Assembly: GCF_001509795.1 (NCBI RefSeq)
Contig: NZ_LLZN01000113.1
Coordinates: 124,001 to 188,000, forward strand
DNA: 64,000 bases
Source of the DNA: Streptomyces sp. NRRL WC-3605
GTDB lineage: Bacteria; Actinomycetota; Actinomycetes; Streptomycetales; Streptomycetaceae
Direction: 5' to 3'
A program made the position numbers and the translations under genes. Below the pieces are notes generated by a model. The model did not search any database. It was given only the letters and a program-made list of their open reading frames with translations, and was not told the DNA's origin. This document shows, piece after piece, positions 12,419 through 20,590 of this stretch (the stretch's first letter is position 1; each line of letters opens with the position of its first letter).

Positions 12419-13336
12419 GTGCTGATCTTCTCCGCCTCCGACAAGGGGGGCACCGGCCGCTCGGTGACGAGCGCCAACCTGGCCTACCACCGCGCCATGG
12501 CCGGTGACGACGTCTGCTACCTGGACTTCGACTTCGGCTCGCCGACCGCGGCGGCCGTCTTCGACGTGGCCGACGCCCGCCAGGCCACCGAGGACCACGG
12601 TCTGCACGCCTACCTGATAGGAGAGGTCGGCGAACCCGCCCGGATCGACGTCTGGGCCGAGACCGAGCACCAGGTGCTGCGCTTCCCGCCGCCCGGCTCC
12701 GGCCGGCTGGTGCTGATGCCCGGCGACGTCAGCGGCGGCGAGTTCGCCACCAGCGAGGACAACCTGCACCGCTGCGTCGACCTCCTGATGAACCTCTCCT
12801 ACGAGTTCGACCTGGTCATCGTGGACCTCAGCGCCGGCCGCTCCTACGCGGTCGACATGGTCCTGGAGGCCACCGCCCAGCCCGAGATGAGCGAGGTCAC
12901 CGCCCGCTGGCTGGTCTTCCACCGCTGGACCCGCCAGCATGTGGCGGCCGCCGCCAGCCTGGTCTTCGGCAAGCGCGGCATCCTCGCCGGCGGCGTGGAA
13001 CGCGGGCACGGCGAGGAGGAGCTGCGCAACGCCATCCGCTTCGTCCGGGCCGCCGTGCCCGACCCCGAGTCGCCGCTGTGGTCCCAGGTCTCGCCCACCC
13101 AGTCGGCGTGGATGCGAAAGACCGACGGCGACCTCAAGCAGCTCGCCTCCACCCACGGCATCGGCTACAGCATGGTCCTCGGGTCCGTGCCGCTCGAACC
13201 GGTCCTGCAGTGGCGGGAGCAGCTCATCACCGACGAGGACGTGCTCGACAGCCAGATCGCCAACCAGGAGACCTGGCAGGCCCTCAGCCGCCTCGCCGGA
13301 CGCCTGACCGACGACAAGTACTGGGAGCCGGCATGA
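12419..13336 (+). CDS. SCO2523-family ParA/MinD-like ATPase with variant P-loop
   Basis: 305 residues of the ParA/MinD/SIMIBI type. The deviant Walker A reads SDKGGTGRSVTS (residues 7-18): the signature Lys (K9) is kept, but the usual P-loop Lys before Ser/Thr is Arg (R14). Switch-like YLDFDFGSPTAA and Walker B-like LVIVDLSAG are present. Family members normally dimerise on ATP and position or switch partners; the R14 change may weaken hydrolysis. The GTG start is 3 bases after the preceding stop, and the stop overlaps the next ATG (ATGA), so it is co-translated. Confidence 0.85.
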   Translation: MLIFSASDKGGTGRSVTSANLAYHRAMAGDDVCYLDFDFGSPTAAAVFDVADARQATEDHGLHAYLIGEVGEPARIDVWAETEHQVLRFPPPGSGRLVLMPGDVSGGEFATSEDNLHRCVDLLMNLSYEFDLVIVDLSAGRSYAVDMVLEATAQPEMSEVTARWLVFHRWTRQHVAAAASLVFGKRGILAGGVERGHGEEELRNAIRFVRAAVPDPESPLWSQVSPTQSAWMRKTDGDLKQLASTHGIGYSMVLGSVPLEPVLQWREQLITDEDVLDSQIANQETWQALSRLAGRLTDDKYWEPA

Positions 13337-14313
13337 GCGACGCCGTCTTCCAGGAGACCACCGCTCAGCCGCGCACCCAGTCCGTGCCGCTGGCCCATCT
13401 CTCCCTGGAGATCGGTCACCTCTACATGGAGGACTACGAGGCCGGGCCCAAACGGCTGGGCGAGCACTTCGCGGAGGTCCGCGTCTGGGCGGACGCCGTA
13501 CGGGCCTCCGCGGCCCGGCGCGGCAAGCGCCCGCGCATCAGCACATGCTTCCTGATCGACGACTACTTCAGCCGCTTCTCCACACCGGCCGAACTCGTCC
13601 CCATGATCCTCAAGGAGGCCGAGAAGGCGGGCCTGGTCATCGACTACCTGGCCCGCGAGTCGGCCTGCGCGGTCGCCGACCGGGTCGAGCTCGCCGAGTC
13701 CGTCATGCACCGCCTGGTCGAGTCGCCGCCACCCGGCAGCCACGGCTCCCGCCCGCCCGTCAGCCGTACCGGCTGGCTGGCCAACGGCGAGCGCAGCCCT
13801 TCGACGTCCCGCAGCGCCCTCGGCGCGGTCAAGGGCTGGCAGCCGCCGCAGGAGACGGCCGCCCGCAACCACTCCATCTTCATGGACGTCGAGCTGTGGT
13901 CGGAGAAGGACGGCCGGCGCCTGTGGTCCTGCCCCTTCCTGGCCGCCGTGTGGCAGCTCGCCCGGCTCGGCCTGCTGCGGCACCTGGGCGAGCCGGTCCT
14001 GGTGCCCACGGTGTGGGCGGGCTCGGACTTCCCGCAGGAGTGGGACCGGCTGCCGCCGGTGGTCAAGCTCAGCGACACCAACGCGGCGTTCAGCGCCTAC
14101 CGCACGTGCAGCCTGATGCCGAACCGCTTCGTCGCCGTGGAGGACGCCGTACGGCTCGTCCTCGACCAGATAGACGTCGACGCGGGGGCGCTGCGGCAGG
14201 TCGCCGAACGGTCCGCCGCCGAGGGGATGCCGGTGCCCGCCGCCGTCGCCCAGCGCGCCACCTACGTCTTCTACGAGGAGCCCGGCGACTCCTCCGAGGC
14301 CGAGGAGACCTGA
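13333..14313 (+). CDS. SCO2522-family protein of unknown function
   Basis: 326 residues, soluble. Its first half (PLAHLSLEIGHLYMEDYEAG... PRISTCFLIDDYFSRFSTP) is the conserved part of the family; a Ser/Arg-rich linker follows. No known catalytic motif is seen, although the acidic LIDDYF strand is noteworthy. The ATG overlaps the stop of the P-loop ATPase (ATGA), and the next gene begins 1 base after its stop, so equal expression with the ATPase is expected. Confidence 0.8.
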   Translation: MSDAVFQETTAQPRTQSVPLAHLSLEIGHLYMEDYEAGPKRLGEHFAEVRVWADAVRASAARRGKRPRISTCFLIDDYFSRFSTPAELVPMILKEAEKAGLVIDYLARESACAVADRVELAESVMHRLVESPPPGSHGSRPPVSRTGWLANGERSPSTSRSALGAVKGWQPPQETAARNHSIFMDVELWSEKDGRRLWSCPFLAAVWQLARLGLLRHLGEPVLVPTVWAGSDFPQEWDRLPPVVKLSDTNAAFSAYRTCSLMPNRFVAVEDAVRLVLDQIDVDAGALRQVAERSAAEGMPVPAAVAQRATYVFYEEPGDSSEAEET

Positions 14314-14314
14314 G

Positions 14315-15289
14315 ATGACGGCGGCCCCGGTCCACCCGGCGCGTTCGGTCCTCGCCTGCGGCGAGGTGCGCACCTGTCTGCTGCCGTCGCTCCAGGCCCT
14401 CGACATCCGGGCCGCCGCCCAACTGCTCCGGCTCCGCGCCGACGAACCCGTACGGCTCTCCGAGCGGCCCTCCATGCACGCGCTCTCGCCCGCGATGCTG
14501 ACCGGCGTGGACTGCCGGCTGCCCTCGTCCAACGGCAGCAAGGTCCGGGGCGTCGGCACGGTCGCCGCCCGCGCCGCGCTGACCGAGGGCCGGCTCCTGC
14601 AGGCGACCGCCTGGTTCAGCGTGCCGGCCACCGGTCCCGACCTGCGCCGGCCCTGGGGCCAGTACCTGGTGCGGCCGGGCCTCGTCGAACCGTTCGGCAA
14701 ACTGCCCGAACAGGCCACCGCCGACGGGGTGCTGCGCGGCGCCGGACGCGGCGAGCTCGACCTCGGCGTGATCGCCGAGGGACTGCTGGCCCAGCTGCGG
14801 CGGCACGCGCTGCTCGACCGCCGGGTGCCGTTCAAGTCCAGCCCCACCCGGCTGCGCTGGGTGGCCCGGCGGGAACCGGCGGGGGAGCGGGCCTCGCTGA
14901 CGAGTTTCACGCTCGCCGAGGCCGGACTGCGCACGATGGAACTGCGCCTCCCGGCCGACGTGCCGGCCGCGTCCGCGGCCGGCCTCTGCGAGGATCTCGC
15001 CCTGCACGACTGGCTTTTGACGACCGTTCAGCACATGCTGGACAACAGCAGGCTCGGCGCGGCGGGGGGCCCGTCCGTCATCGAGACCCTGCAACCGGTC
15101 GTCGTCCACCTGCTGCATCTGTGGATGCCGCGGGCCCACGTGGACCCCGCGCTGGCCCACCTGTGGGACGTACTGGAAGAGCGGCCGGGGTTCTCCCGTC
15201 AGTGGGAGAACCTGAGCCGGCGCATCAGGGACCGACTGGCCCTGCAGGCCGTCGCGGCGCCGCAGCAGGCGCTCAGCGACGCGCGCTGA
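14315..15289 (+). CDS. SCO2521-family protein of unknown function
   Basis: 324 residues, soluble, with no motif that I recognise. Conserved-looking blocks include VLACGEVRTCLLPSLQALD near the N-terminus and HDWLLTTVQHMLDNSRLG in the C-terminal half. It closes the five-gene SCO2525-2521 block, starting 1 base after the preceding TGA. Its tight coupling with the variant ATPase suggests membership of one complex or pathway. Confidence 0.8.
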   Translation: MTAAPVHPARSVLACGEVRTCLLPSLQALDIRAAAQLLRLRADEPVRLSERPSMHALSPAMLTGVDCRLPSSNGSKVRGVGTVAARAALTEGRLLQATAWFSVPATGPDLRRPWGQYLVRPGLVEPFGKLPEQATADGVLRGAGRGELDLGVIAEGLLAQLRRHALLDRRVPFKSSPTRLRWVARREPAGERASLTSFTLAEAGLRTMELRLPADVPAASAAGLCEDLALHDWLLTTVQHMLDNSRLGAAGGPSVIETLQPVVVHLLHLWMPRAHVDPALAHLWDVLEERPGFSRQWENLSRRIRDRLALQAVAAPQQALSDAR

Positions 15290-15332
15290 GGGGTGTCACC
15301 GCAGCACAACCGGAACCGACGGGGGATGACAG

Positions 15333-16268
15333 ATGAGCACGACGTCATTAGGGAACGGGAACGGCGGCAGGAACCAGCCGCAGACGCAGAACGCGGGGCG
15401 GCACAAGGTGCTGCTGAGAGTGCTGGTCGCGGGCGTCGCGGGCGCCGTGACCTTCCTCCTGAGCGGTCTGCTGAACCAGGAGGACGACAACCTGTGGGAG
15501 TGGACGATGTCCATCTCCCTGGGCTGCACGGTGCTGATCGTGCAGTACCTGGTCGACTTCGGCGAGCGGTTCGAGAAGGTCGACCAGGGCTTCGCCGAGA
15601 TCCTCTCCGCCACCGAACTGTTCAGCCAGGTCGACGGATCGGTGCTGCGCTCCGAGGAGGTGACCCGGCTCGTCCTCGGCTACACCCGGGTCCGGGAGCA
15701 GGGCGGCGACATCATGCAGGCCTTCGCGGAGAAGGAACTCGGGCGTCTCGCACGGATGATGGAGGGGCTGGGCAGCGGCACCGCGGACTGCCCCGGTGAG
15801 AACCACGAGTGGCTGATCGACCTCACCGACTGCACCAAGATGACCCTGGACGCCACCAGCACCTCGGTGGACCGGGAGTTCTGGTACAGCGGACCGGCCG
15901 TGCGGTATCTCGCGGCGCAGGAGAAGGCCATCAGGAGGCGGGGCGTGGAGATCCGCCGCCTGTTCATCGTCCGTACCGAGGACGAGGTCACCCCGGAGCT
16001 GCGGGCGCTGTGCGAGGACCACCGCAGGCGGGGCATCGACGCGCGGATCGCGGTGCGGTCGCTGATGGAGTCCAACCCGAGGGTGAGCGACTTCATCGTC
16101 TTCGACGGCGAGCTGTGCCACGAGACCAAGCCGGACCAGGAGAACAACCCGGACAGCACCCTGCTGAGTGCCGACCCGGACCACATCGAGGACCACGTCA
16201 CGCAGTTCACGGACCTGTGGGCGGAGGCGGAGCGCCAGCAGACGCCGAGGGTCACCTCAGAGACGTGA
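15333..16268 (+). CDS. Membrane protein with two N-terminal helices, unknown function
   Basis: 311 residues. Two membrane helices (about residues 28-47, LRVLVAGVAGAVTFLLSGLL, and 57-76) anchor a cytoplasmic C-terminal domain. That domain (EFWYSGPAVRYLAAQEKAI, then RRGVEIRRLFIVR and RRGIDARIAV) has the alternating strand-helix look of phospholipase D-like domains, but no HKD catalytic motif is seen. It follows the SCO2521 gene by 43 bases on the same strand and may be a membrane partner of that block. Its 3' end overlaps the convergent DUF397 gene by 17 bp. Confidence 0.72.
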   Translation: MSTTSLGNGNGGRNQPQTQNAGRHKVLLRVLVAGVAGAVTFLLSGLLNQEDDNLWEWTMSISLGCTVLIVQYLVDFGERFEKVDQGFAEILSATELFSQVDGSVLRSEEVTRLVLGYTRVREQGGDIMQAFAEKELGRLARMMEGLGSGTADCPGENHEWLIDLTDCTKMTLDATSTSVDREFWYSGPAVRYLAAQEKAIRRRGVEIRRLFIVRTEDEVTPELRALCEDHRRRGIDARIAVRSLMESNPRVSDFIVFDGELCHETKPDQENNPDSTLLSADPDHIEDHVTQFTDLWAEAERQQTPRVTSET

Positions 16269-16446
16269 GGAAGCCCTCCCAGGCGTGAGCGGGGAACAGC
16301 AGGACGGGGCCGTCCGAGGCGAGCTTGGAGTCCCGGACGGGCACGGTACCGGGGACTCCGGCGGCGATCTCGAGGCAGTTGCCTCCGTCGCCGTTGCTGT
16401 AACTGCTCCGGTGCCAGTGAGCGCCGCTCAGGTCGTCCGTGTGCAT
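16252..16446 (-). CDS. DUF397 domain protein
   Basis: 64 residues spanning one DUF397 domain: LSGAHWHRSSYSNGDGGNCL at the start, VRDSKLASDGPVLLFPAHAW at the end. These small proteins occur beside DUF5753 HTH regulators in Streptomyces and several such pairs influence development and antibiotic production. Here it overlaps the 3' end of the HTH gene by 19 bp, so the two are coupled. Confidence 0.9.
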   Translation of the reverse strand: MHTDDLSGAHWHRSSYSNGDGGNCLEIAAGVPGTVPVRDSKLASDGPVLLFPAHAWEGFLTSLR

Positions 16447-17258
16447 CGTCTGAAGTCCTCAGCTGCCGACTCGATCAAGGCCAGGGAAGCGTCCGGAGAC
16501 AGCGCGGCGCCCCTGAGCAGATCGTAGGCGCGGCTCGCACGCTTCACCACCGCCGGGTCATCCAGGACACTGCCCGAAAAGGACGTCTCCGTATAGGCAG
16601 TTGGCGGTGCGTCATCGAACTCCATGAGGCGCAGCGAGCCGTTGTTAGCGGCCGCTCCCGCCGCGAAGGGCAGCACCTGGAGCAGCACCTTGCGGCTGCG
16701 CGCGGCCGCCGCCAGATGCTCCAGCGCACGCGCCGCGACCTCCGTGCCGCCGACCGGCACACGCAGCACCGTCTCGTGCACGATCGCGCAGTACTCGGGC
16801 CGTGCGGCGTCCTCCAGGATCGCCGACCGCTCGGCGCGCGCCGCGACCCGCTCGTCGACGAGGTCGTCGGTCGCGAACGGCTGCGTCGCCACGACGAGTG
16901 CCCTCGTGTACGCCGGTGTCTGGAGGAGCCCCGGAACGACGGAGGGCTCCCAGTCGCAGATCCTCGTCGCCAGTCTCTCCAGCTCTGCCGTCTTCGCGAA
17001 GTAATCCGCGTACCGCCGGTCCCTGATGAGGTTCTGCCAGAGGCGCTCGAAAATACCGTCGGTTTGCAGGGCGTCGTCAATCCTCTGAGCGATATCCAGC
17101 TGAGGCTTTCGAATCGCCTGTTCGAACTGGCCGACGTATCCGCCGGACACGAAAACCCGCGCCCCCAGTTCCGACTGCGTAATACCGGCGTTCTCCCGGC
17201 GCCTCTTCAGCTCCGCCCCGAAGAACTCCCACGCCGCCTGACGTGAACCGTTGGCCAT
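16428..17258 (-). CDS. XRE-type HTH regulator with DUF5753 domain
   Basis: 276 residues. An N-terminal helix-turn-helix (LKRRRENAGITQSELGARVF... IRKPQLDIAQRIDDAL) is joined to the DUF5753 domain (VPGLLQTPAYTRALV... LLQVLPFAAGA). ATG 17258 follows GGGGGG about 7 bases upstream. With the downstream DUF397 gene it forms the standard regulator pair that Streptomyces carry in many copies. A palindromic GTGCACTACAAGTGCA-like element in its leader (about 17276-17296) could be its operator, an inference. Confidence 0.92.
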   Translation of the reverse strand: MANGSRQAAWEFFGAELKRRRENAGITQSELGARVFVSGGYVGQFEQAIRKPQLDIAQRIDDALQTDGIFERLWQNLIRDRRYADYFAKTAELERLATRICDWEPSVVPGLLQTPAYTRALVVATQPFATDDLVDERVAARAERSAILEDAARPEYCAIVHETVLRVPVGGTEVAARALEHLAAAARSRKVLLQVLPFAAGAAANNGSLRLMEFDDAPPTAYTETSFSGSVLDDPAVVKRASRAYDLLRGAALSPDASLALIESAAEDFRRCTRTT

Positions 17259-17371
17259 GGCAACCCCCCAGCCCTGCGGTGCACTTGTAGTGCACGGACT
17301 CCCGCCGAGTGTAGGCGCCACGCGTCACTATGGACCGGAGATGCGTGAAATCCGAATTCGAGGGGAGCAAG

Positions 17372-17578
17372 GTGACGGAACGGCACTCGGCGCACTGCGT
17401 CGAAGAAGCGGAGGAAGTGGTGAAGGAATTGCGGGCCGCGCTGGAGAAGGCAGGAATTACGCTCCCGACACTCCGGATCGATCCGGCGAGTCTCGCGCGT
17501 GAGGCGCCGTGCCCGCTCGTCGAATTGGGACGCTGCCCGGTGGACACCGCGCGGCGCCTCGCGGCGGTGCTGCGGTGA
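17372..17578 (+). CDS. Small conserved protein divergent from the HTH/DUF397 pair
   Basis: 68 residues: an amphipathic helix (CVEEAEEVVKELRAALEKAG) followed by a short Cys-containing segment (EAPCPLVELGRCPVDTARRL). The GTG at 17372 is chosen because GAGGGGA lies just upstream. The stop overlaps the next start (GTGA). Proteins of this sort commonly lie opposite DUF5753 regulators; function unknown. Confidence 0.7.
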   Translation: MTERHSAHCVEEAEEVVKELRAALEKAGITLPTLRIDPASLAREAPCPLVELGRCPVDTARRLAAVLR

Positions 17579-17790
17579 AGCCGTCCATCGGGTCGTATGT
17601 CTATGACACTCTTTCGGGTCGAATCGGCGTGGTGATGGGACACGAGGGACCGTACGTCCAGCTGCGGCCGCACGGTGGCGGCAGGGAGTGGGACGCCGAC
17701 CCGGCGTCCGTGCGCCCCGCCACCCCGTCCGAGCGGCTGCGCGTGGCGACGGCGTACGCGAACGCCCGCAGCAGGGGCGAGGTGCCCTGA
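17575..17790 (+). CDS. Small conserved protein, possible partner of preceding gene
   Basis: 71 residues with a compact beta-rich pattern (VYDTLSGRIGVVMGHEGPYVQL) ending in ASVRPATPSERLRVATAYAN. The GTG overlaps the previous stop by four bases, so it is translationally coupled. No known function. Its context is the regulator locus just upstream. Confidence 0.68.
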   Translation: MKPSIGSYVYDTLSGRIGVVMGHEGPYVQLRPHGGGREWDADPASVRPATPSERLRVATAYANARSRGEVP

Positions 17791-17888
17791 GGGGGTGCCC
17801 CCGGCACACAGCGCCACCACCCCGGCACCGTCCGCACCGGCGGGGCGGGGGGGGACCCCGACCGCACCCGCCGGTCACCCGCGTACGC

Positions 17889-17894
17889 GACAAT
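17889..17894 (+). promoter_or_regulatory. -10 box of a probable leaderless recO promoter
   Basis: GACAAT lies in CGTACGCGACAATG with exactly 12 bases from its first base to the ATG of recO. The same string with the same spacing precedes dusB, so the mRNA probably starts at the ATG. Confidence 0.55.
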
Positions 17895-17900
17895 GAGGGC

Positions 17901-18647
17901 ATGAGTCTGTTCCGCGACGACGGCATCGTGCTGCGCACCCAGAAGCTGGGTGAGGCGGACCGGATCATCACCCTGCTCACCCGCGGGCACGGGCGGGTGC
18001 GGGCCGTGGCACGCGGCGTGCGGCGCACCAAGTCGAAGTTCGGGGCGCGGCTCGAACCGTTCTCCCACGTCGACGTGCAGTTCTTCGCGCGGGGGAGCGA
18101 GCTGATCGGACGCGGGCTGCCGCTGTGCACGCAGAGCGAGACCATCGCTCCCTACGGCGGCGGCATCGTCACCGACTACGCCCGCTACACCGCCGGGACG
18201 GCCATGCTGGAGACCGCCGAACGGTTCACCGACCACGAGGGCGAGCCGGCCGTCCAGCAGTACCTGCTCCTGGTCGGGGCGCTGCGCACCCTCGCGCGCG
18301 GGGAGCACGAACCGCACCTCGTGCTCGACGCCTTCCTGCTGCGCTCCCTCGCCGTCAACGGATACGCCCCAAGCTTCGGCGACTGTGCCAAATGCGGCAT
18401 GCCGGGACCGAACCGCTTCTTCTCCGTGGCCTCGGGGGGCTCGGTCTGCGTCGACTGCCGGGTGCCCGGTAGCGTCGTACCGTCGCCGCAGACCCTGGAC
18501 CTGCTGGGCGCGCTGCTCACCGGTGACTGGGAGACCGCGGACGCCTGTGAGCCGCGGTACGTCCGGGAGGGCAGCGGGCTGGTGTCCGCCTATCTGCACT
18601 GGCACCTGGAGCGCGGGCTGCGCTCGCTCCGGTACGTCGAGAAGTAG
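17901..18647 (+). CDS. recO: DNA repair protein RecO
   Basis: 248 residues. RecO helps RecR load RecA on gaps. The N-terminal OB fold (MSLFRDDGIVLRTQKLGEADRIITLL) and the four-Cys zinc finger (CAKCGMPG... SVCVDCR) are clear. Start at 17901 is supported by its exact spacing to a -10 box. It precedes uppS, an arrangement conserved in Streptomyces. Confidence 0.97.
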   Translation: MSLFRDDGIVLRTQKLGEADRIITLLTRGHGRVRAVARGVRRTKSKFGARLEPFSHVDVQFFARGSELIGRGLPLCTQSETIAPYGGGIVTDYARYTAGTAMLETAERFTDHEGEPAVQQYLLLVGALRTLARGEHEPHLVLDAFLLRSLAVNGYAPSFGDCAKCGMPGPNRFFSVASGGSVCVDCRVPGSVVPSPQTLDLLGALLTGDWETADACEPRYVREGSGLVSAYLHWHLERGLRSLRYVEK

Positions 18648-18674
18648 AAGAAGTCAGAGGGAGACGAGAAACAC

Positions 18675-19514
18675 ATGGCCGTGAGTGGGTTCCTGGGGCG
18701 CCGGCGCCGTGAGTACAGGACGCCGGAGCCGCACCCGTCCGGTGCCCGCCCGCCCAAGCTGCCGGGCGAGCTGGTCCCGAACCATGTGGCGATCGTCATG
18801 GACGGCAACGGCCGCTGGGCCAAGGAGCGGGGCCTGCCGCGCACCGAGGGACACAAGGTCGGCGCGGAGCGCGTGCTGGACGTCCTCCAGGGCGGGATCG
18901 AGATGGGTGTCGGCGCCATCTCGCTGTACGCCTTCTCCACCGAGAACTGGAAGCGCTCGCCCGACGAGGTGCGCTTCCTGATGAACTTCAACCGGGACTT
19001 CATCCGCAAGACCCGCGACCAGCTCGACGAGCTGGGCGTGCGGGTGCGGTGGGTCGGCCGGATGCCCAAGCTGTGGAAGTCGGTCGCCCGGGAGCTGGAG
19101 ATCTCCCAGGAGCAGACCAAGGACAACGACAGGCTGACCCTGTACTTCTGCATGAACTACGGCGGCCGGGCCGAGATCGCGGACGCCGCGCAGGCGCTCG
19201 CCGAGGACGTACGGGCCGGGCGGCTCGACCCGTCCAAGGTCACCGAGAAGACCTTCGCGAAGTACCTGTACTACCCGGACATGCCGGACGTGGACCTGTT
19301 CCTGCGACCCAGCGGCGAGCAGCGCACCTCCAACTACCTGCTGTGGCAGAGCGCGTACGCCGAGATGGTCTTCCAGGACGTGCTGTGGCCGGACTTCGAC
19401 CGGCGTGACCTGTGGCGCGCCTGTCTGGAGTTCGCCTCCCGCGACCGCCGCTTCGGCGGCGCCATCCCGAACGAGGAACTGCTGGCCATGAAGGGCCGCC
19501 CCGAGGAGGCCTGA
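18675..19514 (+). CDS. uppS: Isoprenyl (undecaprenyl) diphosphate synthase
   Basis: 279 residues. Makes the long cis-polyprenyl carrier for cell-wall synthesis from farnesyl and isopentenyl diphosphates. The motif [14 protein letters not shown] (catalytic Asp) and the [11 protein letters not shown] and [16 protein letters not shown] motifs are intact. GGGAGA lies upstream of ATG 18675. It is 27 bases after recO and probably co-transcribed; a strong hairpin follows. Confidence 0.96.
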   Translation: MAVSGFLGRRRREYRTPEPHPSGARPPKLPGELVPNHVAIVMDGNGRWAKERGLPRTEGHKVGAERVLDVLQGGIEMGVGAISLYAFSTENWKRSPDEVRFLMNFNRDFIRKTRDQLDELGVRVRWVGRMPKLWKSVARELEISQEQTKDNDRLTLYFCMNYGGRAEIADAAQALAEDVRAGRLDPSKVTEKTFAKYLYYPDMPDVDLFLRPSGEQRTSNYLLWQSAYAEMVFQDVLWPDFDRRDLWRACLEFASRDRRFGGAIPNEELLAMKGRPEEA

Positions 19515-19531
19515 CCTTTCCCGTCGCACGG

Positions 19532-19569
19532 GAACGGCCCCGTCCCACCGAGGCGGGACGGGGCCGTTC
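19532..19569. terminator. Terminator after uppS
   Basis: A perfect 15-bp stem (19532-19546 with 19555-19569) and 8-base loop separate uppS from a convergent gene and can work in both directions. Confidence 0.8.
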
Positions 19570-19586
19570 GCGGTTCCGTCGGACCT

Positions 19587-19994
19587 TTAGTGGTCGTTGA
19601 GGAACGTGTAGTCCTTGCACTCGCCGTCGGGCGCCCGGCAGAACTTGAAGCCGATGCGGGTGTTCTCCGGCAGGTCGAAATTGCCGCCCATGCTGGCCTT
19701 GCGGGTGGCGGTGTTGCCCTCGCCGCCGACGGTGAACGAGTAGCGCGGGTTGCCGCTCGGGCTGCCGATGTAGACGTTCATCGTCACACCGCGGCCGTCG
19801 GCGTCGTTGTCCTTGATCGTGACAACGTCACCGTACTCGTTGAAGAAGCCGGTGCCGCTCCAGTCGACACCCGGCACGTTCCCCCAGGCATCCCCCGTGT
19901 GCATGGTGTGGTCCGCGGCCACCGCCGAATTGGCGACGGCCAGCACCATGGCGGCGCTCGCGGCGGTCACACCAGCGATACGTCCCAGTTTCAA
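19587..19994 (-). CDS. Small secreted protein, TTG start
   Basis: 135 residues with a Sec signal (LGRIAGVTAASAAMVLAVAN, cleaved after SAVAA) and a mature domain of about 105 residues rich in Gly, Asn and Asp. Two Cys (FKFCRAPDGECKDY) probably form a disulfide. TTG at 19994 is chosen because GGGGAG lies about 6 bases upstream and no nearer ATG/GTG fits. No known family is recognised. Confidence 0.7.
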   Translation of the reverse strand: MKLGRIAGVTAASAAMVLAVANSAVAADHTMHTGDAWGNVPGVDWSGTGFFNEYGDVVTIKDNDADGRGVTMNVYIGSPSGNPRYSFTVGGEGNTATRKASMGGNFDLPENTRIGFKFCRAPDGECKDYTFLNDH

Positions 19995-20113
19995 GTTGTA
20001 CTCCCCTGTTTTCTGTGTGACTCCTGTGGTCGCAGGAGCCATGACGATCATACAAACACATGATCGAAAACAGGTCACTTGGATATGTGATCCGGGCAAC
20101 TGCCCGGCACGGC

Positions 20114-20530
20114 TCAGCAGCTGGCGGAAGCGCAGTCCGCGCAGGTGCCGAAGATCTCCACCGTGTGGGCCACGTTCACGAAGCCGTGCTCGGCGGCGAT
20201 GGCGTCCGCCCACTTCTCGACGGCCGGGCCCTCGACCTCGACGGCCTTGCCGCAGACCCGGCAGACGAGGTGGTGGTGGTGCTCGCCGGTGGAGCAGCGG
20301 CGGTAGACGGACTCTCCCTCGGAGGTGCGCAGGACGTCGACCTCGCCGGCCTCGGCGAGGGACTGCAGGGTGCGGTAGACGGTGGTGAGCCCGACCGAGT
20401 CGCCCTTGTGCTTGAGCATGTCGTGCAGGTCCTGGGCGCTGCGGAACTCGTCGACCTCGTCGAGGGCTGCCGCCACGGCGGCGCGCTGCCGGGTGGCTCG
20501 GCCCTTCACGGGCGGTCCTGCCGTCGTCAC
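20114..20530 (-). CDS. zur: Fur-family zinc uptake regulator Zur
   Basis: 138 residues. Winged helix (LTTVYRTLQSLAEAGEVDVL) with metal sites in GEHHHHLVCRVCGKAVEVEG and the C-terminal CADCASASC. GTG 20530 follows GAGGAGG. Represses zinc-uptake genes when zinc is plentiful. It lies just downstream of the znu genes on the same strand, the known actinobacterial order, and two Zur boxes precede znuA. Confidence 0.93.
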   Translation of the reverse strand: MTTAGPPVKGRATRQRAAVAAALDEVDEFRSAQDLHDMLKHKGDSVGLTTVYRTLQSLAEAGEVDVLRTSEGESVYRRCSTGEHHHHLVCRVCGKAVEVEGPAVEKWADAIAAEHGFVNVAHTVEIFGTCADCASASC

Positions 20531-20590
20531 CGTTGCCTCCTCACGTCTGCGCCTTGCCCGGGCCATTGTGCCAGCCCGACCTGTGCCCGG

